From Stachybotrys elegans (lineage: Eukaryota; Ascomycota; Sordariomycetes; Hypocreales; Stachybotryaceae): 64,000 nt of DNA. Under the pieces are notes generated by a model. It saw nothing but the letters and a program-made list of their open reading frames with translations. It did not search any database and was not told the origin of the DNA. The DNA is taken from assembly GCA_020746835.1 (NCBI GenBank), contig JAGPNK010000014.1:806001-870000 (forward strand). Direction: 5' to 3'. Shown piece by piece: positions 42,104 through 54,506 of this stretch. Made by a program: the position numbers and the translations under genes. Position 1 is the first letter of the stretch. Every line of letters starts with the position of its first letter.

Positions 42104-44032
42104 ATGCGTCTTCAGCCTTGGACAACCAGACTACGACGGAGAAATGCAGACCGGGATGCCCCAAGTCGAAGGCCCACTGGGCAACTGCCAGATGAAGTGA
42201 CAAGGCGACTCTATGATTCTCTCTCGAGTCTCTACCCTCCTCTTGACTCGGCAAAGCATCAACTACGAACCGTAACTTTGGAGCCTGGCGACTTCGATGA
42301 CCCCATCTCCTGCAAGCTTGGAGTTGCCTCTTTTCTCGACCCTCCTCAATATGAGGCTCTTTCGTACGCGTGGGGAGAAGTCAAATCATCCCGCTCCATA
42401 TCCATCAATGGGGTTAGCTGCGCCGTCAGTGAGAACCTCGAGTCGGCTGTGCGACACCTCAGATACCAAGACAAGCCACGGGTCTTGTGGATCGACGCGC
42501 TTTGCATAAACCAAGGCGACATCGCTGAGCGAAACTCTCATGTGAGGCTGATGGGAACAATCTACACCCAAGCCACTCAAGTTCTCGCCTACCTTGGCCC
42601 CGAGTACAACAATAGCGGCCTTGCCTTTGACTTTTTCGAGACAATGCCTGAGGATATTGATCGTCACTGGGATCCGGAGACATATCCGGAGCTCAAAGCT
42701 GTGTACACGCTGAAACATACCATTGCCGTCAATGACCTCTTTGATAGAGCCTGGTGGCAACGACTATGGACGGTACAAGAGAGTGTGCTGTGCGAAAAAC
42801 TACTCTTCATCTGCGGCCCTCGCCAACTGCAAGCGTCCCAGTTCTTTGGCGTGGCGAAGGGCTACTTTACACATCTCTACACCTGCTGTCAAGACATATG
42901 GTATGAGATTTTCCGCTCGACCGCTGGGCAGCCTGGACTTGGGGATGTCTGCACAACTCTAGGCAAGATTGCGGACTTGCGTGCGGACTCGAAGCAATAC
43001 TGCCTTGGTCAGATCATATCTAAATTCATGTCTCGGCAATGCGCAGATCCTCACGACAAGCTGTACGGCTTGCTTGGGTTCGCTAGCGAGGAGGAGGCTG
43101 CCCTGATTGTCCCAGACTACTCGAAGCCGATCCCTGAGATATACGGAAATGCAGTGTTTGGATTAATGCAACATACCAAGAGCTTGGATCTACTGAGTAT
43201 GCGACTGCCAGTGGTGCCGGATGCATCAGGCAGAGTCTACAGCGATTTGCCGTCGTGGGTACCCGACTGGCGACAAGACTCTGACACTGTATTTCTGCAT
43301 GACAGCGATGACAGACTCTGCGCTCTTCCCCACTACAACGCCACGAAAGACAGCGAGTGCAATATTAGGAACCCGACTCCCGGGCGTCTGGTGGTTCGGG
43401 GAAAGACGATGAGCCGCATCGCTGTTCTTAGCACCGATGATAACCACATGGATGCTCCGACCTTGAGACAATTCTTCCAAGGCTGGCGAGACCTGGCTGG
43501 CGTTTCTCAGGAGCCGCAGAAACAGTATGCTACTAGCACTGACACGACCCTCGAAGACGCATTCTGGCAAACCCTGTGCTGCTCATTGATTCCTGATCGA
43601 GAACGACCACGCCAAGACAGTCTCCTACAGAGAACCACCAATACCTCACCACACAAGCTCTGGTACGATGCATGGTGGGAGTGGTGCGAAAAGTATAATT
43701 GCGAGCCAGCCAAACTCATGGACATCCAATCGGTATACACAAGAGCTGAGATTAACGTCATGGGTGGCTGGATATCCACCTCTATCAACAAACGGCGCTT
43801 CTTCACCTCTGATGGCCCCGGCTGGATGGGTCTGGTACCCTCAGATGCAGCTATTGGGGATGAAATTGTCCTGCTAGAGGGAGGTCGCGTTCCGTATGTT
43901 GTACGAAGAATTATTGCCGATGTGGATGTTCAAACAAAGCACTATCAGTTTGTGGGTGCTGCCTATGTGCATGGCCTTATGGATGGATCGGAATGGACTG
44001 GAGAAGGTCTTGAGGACTTTGTCTTGATTTGA
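42104..44032 (+). CDS. HET-domain (heterokaryon incompatibility) protein
   Basis: A single-exon protein of 642 residues. The HET domain spans about residues 85-235: Y-E-A-L-S-Y-A-W-G, then L-W-I-D-A-L-C-I-N-Q with E-R-N-S-H-V-R-L-M and Q-V-L-A-Y-L-G, then R-A-W-W-Q-R-L-W-T-V-Q-E. These are the three conserved blocks of the family. HET proteins trigger death of fused cells when non-self is met; which partner this one reads is unknown. The C-terminal region ends with a typical G-D-E-I-V-L-L-E-G-G-R-V-P-Y-V-V-R segment. A second, TAG-riddled HET gene lies 11 kb to the right. Confidence 0.9.
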   Translation: MRLQPWTTRLRRRNADRDAPSRRPTGQLPDEVTRRLYDSLSSLYPPLDSAKHQLRTVTLEPGDFDDPISCKLGVASFLDPPQYEALSYAWGEVKSSRSISINGVSCAVSENLESAVRHLRYQDKPRVLWIDALCINQGDIAERNSHVRLMGTIYTQATQVLAYLGPEYNNSGLAFDFFETMPEDIDRHWDPETYPELKAVYTLKHTIAVNDLFDRAWWQRLWTVQESVLCEKLLFICGPRQLQASQFFGVAKGYFTHLYTCCQDIWYEIFRSTAGQPGLGDVCTTLGKIADLRADSKQYCLGQIISKFMSRQCADPHDKLYGLLGFASEEEAALIVPDYSKPIPEIYGNAVFGLMQHTKSLDLLSMRLPVVPDASGRVYSDLPSWVPDWRQDSDTVFLHDSDDRLCALPHYNATKDSECNIRNPTPGRLVVRGKTMSRIAVLSTDDNHMDAPTLRQFFQGWRDLAGVSQEPQKQYATSTDTTLEDAFWQTLCCSLIPDRERPRQDSLLQRTTNTSPHKLWYDAWWEWCEKYNCEPAKLMDIQSVYTRAEINVMGGWISTSINKRRFFTSDGPGWMGLVPSDAAIGDEIVLLEGGRVPYVVRRIIADVDVQTKHYQFVGAAYVHGLMDGSEWTGEGLEDFVLI

Positions 44033-44206
44033 TGGACGGGAGGACACTGGTGATGTTGAGCAATGTGTTGTCGTGTTATATCGGCCAGCTGAGATTAGGA
44101 TTAATGCCTAAACTGAAATGTTCTTGACATCCTTGTGGTTTATTAAGGCTTCAGTGTGTAGTAAATGCATCGTATATATTCCACGGTTCATGGTGTGCTC
44201 GATACG

Positions 44207-45562
44207 TCATTCCAACTGGCTTATTACAAACGGTATGTTTCCTCCAGTCAAGACAATATCCTCGTCGGGGTTATACTTGCCCAACGTCTCCAAAGGGCCG
44301 TATTTCTCACAGAGATACAGAATATCGTTGTACGCTCTGCGAGCTGATTAGCAGTGGAAGATATAGGCAATTCCAGTCCTAACATTTTTCTTGACAGGCT
44401 TCCAGCATGGCCGGCCGAGTCCGTGAAGTACGGGTGGAGACTGTACAATCGGTTGCGGTCATCCCATTCCTCAGCTGGCTCAGAAGGTGGTATAAGTCTC
44501 TGGTAACTTCTCATGTATACAGGCGAGTTGAAATAGAAGGCCCATGAGCATCTCCAGGTGCCAAATTCCATCTCATTATGAGCATAAGTGGATCCTGGGT
44601 CAAAAACAATCGTGTTGCCAGTATCCATATCTGTGCCAACGTTGTTTTCCCATAAATCGCCATGGATAAGTGACGGCGTAATCTGACGGCCCTCTGACTG
44701 GAGCACTCCGAGCAACCTTGGGATGACAACATCCACAAGCTGTTGGCAAGCGGCTGCCAGTTCCGGCCAAGGACCGTTGGTCTCATTGTCGTAACGAATA
44801 ACATCCAGTAGTTGGTTTGAGAAGGATTTGGCCCAACTCTCCTCCCAAGTGACAGTTCGCTCCATTTTACCTATTACCGTAGGGACATGGAATCCGAATT
44901 TTCCGTTTGGTGAAGTCCCCTTGCTATGTAGTTCTGCAAGTTTACTCGCAATTGTGCCAGGCTCGGGAACTCCGGCTAGGTCGATATGGTGAAAGTCTGC
45001 AAGGTAGTAGAAATGCTGCTCCTGGTTCTTCTCGTACGTCCCCCACCCCACAGGGTTCGGAACGAACCCAGGCAATACCTTGTTGATGGCCGTAGCTGAG
45101 TAGAATTCGCCCTCCGCCAAGGCCCGGGCGCCTTGTCCCGTAGAGCACTGTATCTGTTATCAGATAAGTGTCCTTAATTTTGCAAGTATTTGGCTACGTT
45201 GCAGATCAAACCTTGAGAAAGTAATTCTTGCCGCTTCCATCTGGTAATCTGACTGACAGTTTCGCCGTCTTCGTCCATGCCGAAACCCCACTCCTCTCCG
45301 CAGACAATATCCTTGACCCTATGGGTAGTGCTGTAGGAGTTTCAGAGCTTCAGCACGAGTTGAGTTACCCTGATGTAGGTCAGATGTCAAGCTCACCGTC
45401 ATATACAGCATTGGGCACCAAGAAGCTCCCTCCAATGTCCTCAACCCATCCATCTCGCAGTTCAGATGCCACTGCGCTCTCCGTAACGTTCTGCTCCTTT
45501 TCCTCGTCTGAATCTGTTTTGGGTTCCGCTTCGAAAGCAGGCTCCAGTGTGATGATTTCCAT
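44207..45562 (-). CDS. Fructosamine/ketosamine-3-kinase family protein
   Basis: Phosphorylates sugar adducts on proteins, promoting deglycation; cytosolic. Four exons: 45562-45397, 45318-45212, 45147-44384, 44336-44207, about 388 residues; introns 78, 64 and 47 nt, GT..AG, phase-consistent. The order of motifs matches the family: S-G-V-S-A-W-T, N-Y-F-L-K, E-G-E-F-Y-S, F-V-P-N-P-V-G-W-G-T-Y-E, G-K-F-G-F-H, then the kinase-like L-I-H-G-D-L-W-E-N-N and F-D-P-G-S-x-Y-A-H-N-E. The last exon restores a family-like tail (A-Y-N-D-I-L-Y-L-C-E-K-Y-G). The acceptor of exon 3 could also lie 6 nt upstream (45153). An acidic N-terminal leader (about 40 residues) is longer than in bacterial relatives. Confidence 0.87.
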
Positions 45563-46012
45563 GCTTTTCTACAGACCGCGGTGACAAAGAAGAATAATCT
45601 CATTGCAATGTCGAGCTATTGGTTCGCACGCGGGGTTGATGCACATTTCACAGCCGCCTCCATTGCCGTGTCTCCCTTGATTGGATGGCTGTATCCACTG
45701 AGAAGTTGGCGGCGATGCTGACCACTGATAGAGGAGTTATAGCCGCTGGGCATGGCCTCTCTCCACTCGCTTGCCAGGAGCAGCAATGGCGCATCTGTAG
45801 CCGCCCAACGACCCGCAGGTCCCAGGGGCTCCAACAGAAGCGATTCGACAAATCGCGTGTCGTCGGGGCTGTTGCAAGGCTTCCTCCATTCCGTCATAAG
45901 AGCTCACACTCAGCCTTAGCGAAGCAAATGCTTTCTCTGGACTTTTAGTATACTCAGAAAGCCTCGAGCTTATAAGTGCGCATTCACGAGGCGACTTCCG
46001 GACTCGCCCAAC
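45563..46012. other. Divergent promoter region of the kinase and NLR genes
   Basis: A 450 bp gap between divergent starts. The open frames in it conflict and lack family features. A TATAAG element occurs at about 45971, around 40 nt upstream of the proposed NLR start. Confidence 0.35.
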
Positions 46013-49000
46013 ATGGTGCGTCACGAATTCGTCGGTAATGAACACAGCAAATTAATTGATGGGCTCTACAGCTACGAAAACTTGCTCGTTGGGGGAAGAA
46101 ACACGGTCATAAACGAAAAAGCTCCCGGGAATCAGGTTCTGCTTCTGCAAAACAGAGCCCTCGCTCAGGTGAATCTGACACAAGACCCCGAAGTGATTCT
46201 AGAGCGACTTCACCACATGGCCCACCATCATCCTCGGAGAGCACAGGGGAACAACCCGACAGCAAAGTGCGTGGAACCGGCAGCCCGTCGTTGGGATTGC
46301 ATGTTGTATACACGCCCACAGCCGGGTACAAGGCCGATATTATTTTTGTCCATGGTCCTGGAGCTTCCAGTACCAGTGCCTGGTCAAAACGCCAGAGACC
46401 GGCTGACTTTTGGCCATTGGAATTTCTCGCCTCCGAGTCCGATATTTGTCAAGCGAGGATTTCGACCTTTGGCTACAACCCCTCATTCCGCAAAACTGGT
46501 CATATCACTACTTCAGTACTGGATTTCGCGAAAGATCTACTATTTGACTTGAAGTATGCGAAGGGTGAACGTAAAGAGGATTTGCATATGGGATCTGTGA
46601 GGGACCTCAGGAGTGCAGACATACATGTGTGACAACTAACAATGTAACGGCAGGTTCCCATAATGCTCGTTGCCCACAGCATGGGTGGTCTGATCGTCAA
46701 AGAGGTAGGCAATTGGATTGCATTAACAAGACTGGTGCTAAGTTGATAGGCATACTTGCAAGGCCAGATCGATCCTGTGTATAAAGCCATCATTAATTCG
46801 GTTGACGCCATGGCATTCTTCGCCACGCCGCATCGAGGTACCAATTTGGGTCAAGCCCTCAGCAGAATTCTCCAAGCAACACTTCCCACGGGCTCCAAGC
46901 AGTATGAGTCAGAGCTTCTCAAGAACTCCTTCACTTTGCAGAAGTTGAATGAACAATTTCGCCACGTCGCTCCTAAGCTGGACATCGTTTCTTTCTATGA
47001 AACGCAACCTACTCATGTCGGGACAAGAAGTCCACGCTTGGTAAGGATATATTCTGCCCTGGGGAGTTCTGCAAGTTGCTGACTTTCATAGCTGGTACTG
47101 GAGAAAGACTCTTCAGTACTTGGCTACCCTGGCGAACTTTCAAAGGGCTTAGATGCAGACCACAAAGGCATCTGCAAGTACGATAGCCCGCAAGATCCCA
47201 ATTACGTGGCTGTGAAGAATATCCTACAAGCTTTAGTGAGCAAGATGATCTCGCCGGGAATTTCTGATCCGGCCCCCCTGATCAGTTGGGAGGAATCACA
47301 AAACTTGAGAAATATTCTAGGACTTGCTGAGGCAACCACTCTTGACTTCGCTTTCTACCGGGACCAAAGAGTTGCAGGTACCTGTGAGTGGATCCTTCAC
47401 GATCAGGACTTCTTGGATTGGCGAAATGATTACGAACCATCACCTCGTCTGTTGTGGCTCAATGGCGGCCCGGCGTCAGGCAAATCGGTTCTAACATCCT
47501 TTATTGTGAACTCTTTGTTGAGTGACAATGAATGTTGCCAGTACTTCTTTGTTCGATTCGAAAATCGACAAACAAGAAGCCTTTCTCTAATTCTGCGGTC
47601 ATTGGCCTATCAGGTTGCTCATCAGCGGCCCGAGCTCTTGGCCAGAATCACAAATATTGCGGAGGAGGGGATACAGTTCAATGTGGTTGATGCAAGAGTG
47701 ATTTGGGACCATATTTTCATCAAAGCCTTCTCACAAATACCAAAGCCAGAGCGTATATTTTGGGTTCTTGATGGAATCGACGAGGCCGACGACCCTAAAG
47801 CACTTCTGAGACTCTTTTGGACCACCCTGCCGAATTTCCCCCTCAAGATACTCCTTACAAGTCGCCAAACCCCTACCATACAGGAGTTCTTCCAGAGCTT
47901 TACATCTACGATCAGTCAGGCCGTGATAAGCATAGATGACCAAAAGATTGGCCCTGACCTGCAAAAGTTCATTACACATGAGCTCAGGGCCACTCGAAAT
48001 CAACAATTCTTGGAGAACGTCAGGAACAAAATTCTGTCAGAAGCTCGAAGCAACTTTTTAGTACGTTCAGTGTAACCACAAGGTCTAAAAGGGTCTGTCC
48101 TAACATATATATGTGTTTAGTGGGTTCGTCTCGCTGTTGAACAAGTCAATATGTGCCATCGACTTACGGAAGTCGAGATCGCTCTCCGAGAGCTTCCAGA
48201 AGGCATGGAGGTCCTGTATGATCGCATGGCATCGGCCGTTGCCCAGAATAGCTCGTCGACCAACAAGCAGCTTGCGACAATGATGCTAGAATGCATATCC
48301 TGTTCCTTCCGTTCATTCAACCTTCCAGAGTTGTCCCAGGTGCTTGGGAACACTGCTTCAGGGATACTCGATCTGAGACATTCAATCATAGATCTCTGCG
48401 GCGGGTTTGCATTGGTTGACGACGGTGGTAACATAGCCTTGATGCACAAGACAGCTTGTGAATATCTACTAGGCAGTAAAAGGCAGGATCTCATCATCAG
48501 TCAAGTATCTGGACATACGAAACTGTTCCTTAGTTGCTTGGACTGCCTTATGACAACCGGACTTCGAGCAAAACTTGGCCGAAACCAATTCCCCGATTTC
48601 CTAGACTATGCAGCGAAATCATGGTCGGCACACCTACGCCTCATACCACCAGGCTGCAAGAAAACGGTTGTGGTCTTGACAAAATTCCTCAAGGAGACTT
48701 GGGTTCTAACTTGGATCGAATACCTTTCGACCACCAAACAGCTTCACATACTCAGTCAGGCATCAAAACACCTCTCAGAATACGCAAAAGGTTACAAAGC
48801 TTGCAGCGGCTCTCATGATACAGACTGTCAGCTTCTATCCCAGATAGAAAACATTGACAGCTGGGCAGTTGACCTTGGAAAAATTGCTGGGAGACTTGGA
48901 AGCATCTTGACGAGGGATCCCAAATCTATCTACCACCTGGCCGTGCCGTTTTGCCCGACAGGCTCTGCAATATACCGACAGTATGGAGGATCAGAGGCAC

Positions 49001-51057
49001 AGCATCTGCAAATTTCAGGCTCGCCTGATCATACGTGGGGAGATCATCTTACCCGCCTACCACTGGTCGAAGATGAATTCGCTTCATCAATTACAGCAGC
49101 TGGGGATTTCATTGCTGTTCTCACTGTATCTGGGGCTGTTCTTGCTTACAATCCTTCTACATTGAGTGAACCAAACAGTGGTCTTTTTAGACAAGAGGAA
49201 AAGGTTTACAAGCTGCTACTGAACCTCAACGGGACCCTCTTGGCAACCTATGGTTCTCGGACTACGAAGGTATGGGATACTGCGACAGGGAACTGCAAGA
49301 TTTCTGTGCCTCAAATCGATACCCATCCTCGTCCTTTGGCCTTACTGTTCACTCCAAGCAATTCCAGTCTTCTAGTAGGCACTGATGACAATCGAATTAG
49401 ATCTCTCAACCTCGAGGAAGAATCACCGGAATGGCAACTTATGGCAGATTTGGACGAGGCTGAGCTAGAAGGCCATATACTCAACGCTCCCAATCATATG
49501 GCGTTGAGCAGTGATGGCACGTTGGCTGCCGTCGCCTATCGAGGACACCCAATGTCCGCCTGGGAGACAGAAGGCCCAAGTCATATGGGCCATTGCTGGC
49601 GTAAACGCGACGTTGTAGCCAGGGGCGAGATCATTGACGCAACGTGGCTTCCACACTCACCAGAAGTTTTGGGCATCTACATCGAGGGTGTTGTGTTTAG
49701 ATGGGATCCATACAGCCGTGAAATTAACGAGATGGCCGTCGGAGCACGCCGACTTGCATTAAGCTTGGATGGCAATATTTTTGCTACTGGCGACGGGAGA
49801 GGGGCCATCAAAGTCTTTACCACTTCTGAGTTTGGTCTTCTATACCAGCTGTCAACACAGGACGCCATTTTCGACATCTCCTTTGGCCCAGATTCCTATC
49901 GTATTTACGACATCAGGGGCTATTATGGAAATGTCTGGGAACCAAACGCGCTCCTGAGGTTCGCAGAACAAAACAACGCATCGGTTGACAGTAACAGTGA
50001 GAGTGTCAGTGCTGCAAACACGACATCAACGACCTACTGCAAGCGTGTTGACACTTTGACCACTCTTGCAAGCTGTCCCAGTGGTGTGCTGTATTGCTAC
50101 GGTACAGAAAGCGGCAAGGTCGTGATGCATTCGATGAAGAACGGCGTGTCATACGATATACACAAGCCAAGAGGGTTCTTGAGCATAGAGCATCTGTGCT
50201 TCAGCTCAGACGGTCGCTATATCTGCTTTTCCGACCTCAGCAATAAGTTATTTGTCCATGCAGTGGATCGGACCCAGGAAGCACCTGGGTTTACGACGAA
50301 AGCGTACCTGGAGCTATCGATGAGGGATCTTGTATCGGGTGGCATTACAGGATTGATGTTCCATCCGGAAACAACCGAGGTGCTGGTCCAAGCACTTTCG
50401 TCCGTCCACGTTATTTCTCTTGATGAGAAGCAGGTGACCAAGTCTATCGAATTGCAGCCAACCCGGCGAGTCTGGATCCCACATCCTCGTGAAAATTCCT
50501 TGATCGTTGGTCTTGGGGCGAGAGATGCCCTGCTCTTGGACTGGGGCCTTGGCCCGTGTGCTACTTTCAGGTACAGTCTCTCGGGACTTGGCCAAGATGT
50601 CTCGAGTGAGGAAGAAGCAAATGTGGAGCTCGACATTGATCAAGTTCAAGTCGCAAGTGACAACAAGAGCATTTTGGCTCAGATGTCCTGCAAGGGAGCA
50701 ACGCCTGCAGTTAAAATACTGCAGCTCCTAGACGTGGAGTCTCTTGTTCAAGAGCCTACCTCTGACAAAGAAAGCCCTGTGTTACTCACAGCCACTTTGC
50801 TTGGCTCCGAGCTGTCTTCCAAAGTGTCCAGAGTTCTGTCACTTCGTCCCCGCGGCAAGCTCATTTTCTTGTCGCGTACATTTTCGGTATGCTCCTTCCA
50901 AATCGGCACTGGGCAGATCACAGAGTTCTTCCAGTTGCCAGGCGACTGGATGAGTCGAGATTGCTCGACACTGGGTAGCGTGTGGGCGGCTGAGAAGTCC
51001 TTTCTTTGTCCAAGAAATGGCGAAGTGGCAGTGGTTCGATGTGCAGGTTTGGTCTAG
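46013..51057 (+). CDS. NLR-like protein: alpha/beta-hydrolase + NACHT + WD40-like propeller
   Basis: A very large STAND protein (about 1590 residues), of the type linked to non-self recognition in fungi. The N-terminal effector is a lipase-like hydrolase: D-I-I-F-V-H-G near residue 90 and nucleophile elbow A-H-S-M-G-G near 185, as in SesB/SERAC1-like domains. The NACHT core has Walker A G-G-P-A-S-G-K-S near residue 415, Walker B W-V-L-D-G-I-D-E near 512, and the L-L-T-S-R sensor. The last ~600 residues are beta-propeller-like with W-D repeats. Exons inferred: ATG 46013-46015, 46072-46596, 46654-46704, 46750-47040, 47092-48060, 48121-51057; introns 45-60 nt, all phase 0. The one-codon first exon is uncertain; the frame is open from 46060, just after a TGA. 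Unlike many fungal NLRs the C-terminal repeats are diverged, not near-identical. Confidence 0.88.
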
Positions 51058-51245
51058 ATTTAGCGGTCATTCATCTACAAAATTAATTAATTCGATTCAT
51101 CAGCGCACAAATCAAAGGTTGACACATATGTCCCACGCTCCTACAGACACCTATATCATCATGTAGAGACGCTACCCTTAACTGCTTGTGAGATTGGGAT
51201 TGAGGAGTAGACAATGAGCACATATGGTGTCTAGCCCCAAACACG

Positions 51246-52895
51246 CTAATTACCGCACCTGGTTTTCAGGTTGCGCTGTCTCCACGAGGTGCCTTTGATG
51301 TAGTCCAGCAAGAAGAACCCCAAGGACACCAGACACAGGCCCCCCATAAACGTGAAGGTCCACCCAATTCCCAGAGCGTCCAGAAGATCCTCCAGAAATG
51401 CGACAGTGACCGCCGCGAATGTACAGCGAACTATGTTACTCGAAGCTTGGGCGGTGGCTGGTTGGCGATGATTCTTGTCCACTAAGAGAGTGTTGAATAT
51501 CTAGGAGATAGTGTAAGTTAAGAAATAAACCTGATAACCAGGAACCATACGCTAAAATCGAGTTGCATGCAGAGTCCTGCAACGAACTGGATTATGAGGG
51601 GAATCGATATATGCTGTCCTACATCAGTATGACTGTCGCAGTTGTTGTAGCAAGGGAGGTTCCTGACCTGTTCGTAATGGACAGTCCAACCAAAGGCCGG
51701 AATAGAGATACACGTAAGTATCATGGGTGCCCATATTGCACTCAGTCTAGCTCTTTCTATCGAAAACTCGTCCAGGTCTTCTCCGAATACTTTGTCAGTT
51801 GTGAGTCCCCTTTTCATCCTGGATCTTCTATAGGCACCATTAATCAGCGGTCCAGAGAAGAATGTCGACACGACTCCTCCCAATCCAAACGGGAGATAAA
51901 TCAGTCCTGCCTGCCATTGATTGAGGCCATAAATGTCAACAAATAAGATAGAGAGCGCCGCATTGACGCATGTGTAGACGACATAGAGCAGGCCTGCCGC
52001 CATAATGATGACCGTGTTGTCCTTTCGGAGTAGGATAGTCAAAGATTTCAGTGGATTAGGTACTTGACATTTTCGCTGCCCCTTCTCATGAGGCCCTGTT
52101 CCATCCCAATGACTGAAGATGCCTTTAATCGGTAATCTCAGAAACTGGGGAGGTGCAATGGATCCGTTATCCACGATTTTTCGCGCTGTTTCCGGTAAGA
52201 GGAAGATGACCAGCACGAGACAGCTTCCGGCAGCTATGGCAAGAAACCAGAAGATCCATGGCCATCCAGCGGCGTAGGAGAGGCCGCCACTCAGAATCGG
52301 ACCAAACGTGGGCGCAATTGTGATGCTAAAATAAATTAGTATTAGTAGAGCCCGTGATGGATAAACAGAACTTACGCAAAGGAAACAATGCTAACATATG
52401 AGCCTCTCTCGGCTGGGGATGCAATATCAGCAATGACTCCATAGGCTACCGAGAAAGCACCTAGTAACGTGAGCAGTTGTGTAACTTGGGAGTCATGTAT
52501 CACCAACCCGAGATTGCTAAGGCCTGAACGACTCGCAGTCCCAGGAGAGCAGGATACGACTGTGTCGAGGCTATTGCGATATTGGAGGCAACATAAACCC
52601 CAAGAATCATGATATAGACGGGCCTTCTCCCTTGTGTATCCGCGGTATCCCCTACAAGCATCGGGGCGACAGTTGCTATGGCCATGTAGGAGGTAATGGT
52701 AAGGTTAATGTTATCAACCGTGACGTTCAAAGATTCGGATAAGAGATGGATAGCAGGATAATAAATGAAACTGCTCAAGGTTGAAAAGCATGCGGCATAC
52801 GCCACAAGTGACGATATCCACCATTTTTCGAATTTTGTGAACGCGCTGTATGGTCTTTGTGCTGGGCCCGCGGAAGCAGTTATCGAAGTAGGCAT
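51246..52895 (-). CDS. MFS drug:H+ antiporter-like transporter (DHA1 type)
   Basis: A 12-helix exporter-like transporter, about 482 residues. Exons 52895-52508, 52460-52376, 52325-51668, 51613-51551, 51500-51246; introns 47-54 nt, GT..AG, phases consistent. Helix 2-3 loop D-T-Q-G-R-R-P-V-Y and helix 4 L-R-V-V-Q-A-L are DHA1-like; A-S-P-A-E-R-G-S-Y after helix 5 and G-P-I-L-S-G-G are typical of fungal multidrug members, as is L-P-E-T-A-R. The C-terminus after K-N-H-R-Q-P-A-T-A-Q-A-S-S-N-I-V-R matches QDR-like carriers. Substrate unknown. Confidence 0.86.
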
Positions 52896-53483
52896 TTGAG
52901 GCAGACGTAATGGTTCCAGAACCTATAGAGACAGCGAAAATTCCGGATTGAAGAATACAGATTCCAAGGCTTACGACATATACCTGTCAACGCATGGAGG
53001 AAGGCTGGTAATTGAGTTGGGCATGAATAATGGAGTAGTGGGAAAAGTGAGGGGATCTGTGGCAATGGGATACAACCAACACAGAAACCTTGACATTTGC
53101 TGAATCATCATCTACAACAGTGGAGAACACAGGCCGATTTAATGTTGGTCAATGCCCCATGCAAGTGCATAGAAGCCGTCAAGGGTAGTTACAGGTGGTA
53201 AGCTAGATACTCATCAAAATTCTCTGGTTAGACTGCCTTAGAAGCCTTTACCCACATGTTTCGTTCGAGAAACACCACATAGCTTTCCGAATCCCACGGC
53301 TTTTCTGGATTGAGTATCTCAAAGTCCAAGGCTCTGAACCGATTGTCTGATGGTGGTACGGAGACCTATTCCGATCATATATTTCGAGGGCGAGATGGAA
53401 ACAGATATACGTGAGAGCAGATGTAAGATGGGCAGTTGAAATAGAAAATTGGGTAGCTGTTCAAATCAAAGTGTCATACCTAC
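52896..53483. other. Intergenic, 0.6 kb
   Basis: Upstream of the DHA1 gene and downstream of the F-box gene (both minus strand). AT-richer, no gene seen. Confidence 0.3.
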
Positions 53484-54506
53484 CTATCTCTCGTTGCCGC
53501 TCGAATCCAATGGACGGACAAAACCACCCTTTTCAAAGAGGGGGGGTTCTTCAATAGTTTTTGTGTCTGAAGAATTGCTGGTCCACAGACTCTGTGCTTC
53601 TGTGCATGATTGGAAATGATCCAAGAAGCCGTCCTTCAAATATTCGCGGTCACGAAGCACGCCGGCAGCATGGCTGCTGCCAGGCCTTTCTAGAATCATT
53701 TGACAGCCTTTGCAACAGAAAGTGGGCTGCGGGTTGTTTGTTGAATTATCCAAGAAGGGAATGCGCACCGCGGCCATATGTCTTAACATCTCTTGACGGC
53801 TTGATAGGCGAAACTCGTGGTTTGTCAAATCTCGTCCCAGATTCTGTTCCTTTAAGGACTGAATAGCCACATCCTTGGCCGTAATCTTGATCCGTTTGCC
53901 GAATTTCTTTTCCCATATCGTGTATATTCCTGGAATAGTGTGGACTATGGGTATTAGGCTGCCAAGTCGTTTCTGGGACAGCCCGGAAGCTTTGGAAAAG
54001 GTTGACAGGGTGACAACCTCCAAGTTGGGTGATTCTTGCAGACAGGTATAACAGCAGCGCTCAAGGGTTGGGAGAAAGAGATAACCGCCAAAGAAGCCAC
54101 ATTGCGCACATTCCATGGAACACATGGATAGGTAGAGGACTCGAAAGGTTGGACGACGTGCTAAGCCTGTTCGTAGTACAGCGCGCAGGCAATCCAGGGC
54201 GTTATTGGCCATGGCTTTGTACTCCAACAGGTTGGACACGGCCACGCGCGCATGCCTGTTGACTTGGCGAAAGCGAAATAGGGAGAGGACATCGAGCCCT
54301 CGACAGATCATTGAAATGACCTCAGCCGGCAAATCGTGGAGGCTCCCCAATGAAGATTCAGGTGGGCTCTGGAATGGTTCGGCAAGATAGGGCATCACCA
54401 GGGCATTCTCGCGCGGTGGCGATCGGATAGCCATGAGATCGTAGTCTCGGCGCCGCCAGGAAGCAACACGAACGACATCGTTCTTTTGCTCATCGGAGAT
54501 TTGCAT
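53484..54506 (-). CDS. F-box-like protein
   Basis: Likely substrate-recognition subunit of an SCF-type ubiquitin ligase. The F-box-like segment is L-H-D-L-P-A-E-V-I-S-M-I-C-R-G-L with L-F-R-F-R-Q-V-N-R about 60-95 residues in. A Cys-rich part follows (C-S-M-E-C-A-Q-C-G, E-R-C-C-Y-T-C) that may bind zinc, and a later C-C-K-G-C-Q. No intron needed. I start at 54506 (M-Q-I-S-D-E-Q); an in-frame ATG at 54620 would add 38 residues, Arg/Ser-rich and mitochondrial-presequence-like, so the longer form cannot be excluded. Substrates unknown. Confidence 0.78.
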   Translation of the reverse strand: MQISDEQKNDVVRVASWRRRDYDLMAIRSPPRENALVMPYLAEPFQSPPESSLGSLHDLPAEVISMICRGLDVLSLFRFRQVNRHARVAVSNLLEYKAMANNALDCLRAVLRTGLARRPTFRVLYLSMCSMECAQCGFFGGYLFLPTLERCCYTCLQESPNLEVVTLSTFSKASGLSQKRLGSLIPIVHTIPGIYTIWEKKFGKRIKITAKDVAIQSLKEQNLGRDLTNHEFRLSSRQEMLRHMAAVRIPFLDNSTNNPQPTFCCKGCQMILERPGSSHAAGVLRDREYLKDGFLDHFQSCTEAQSLWTSNSSDTKTIEEPPLFEKGGFVRPLDSSGNER

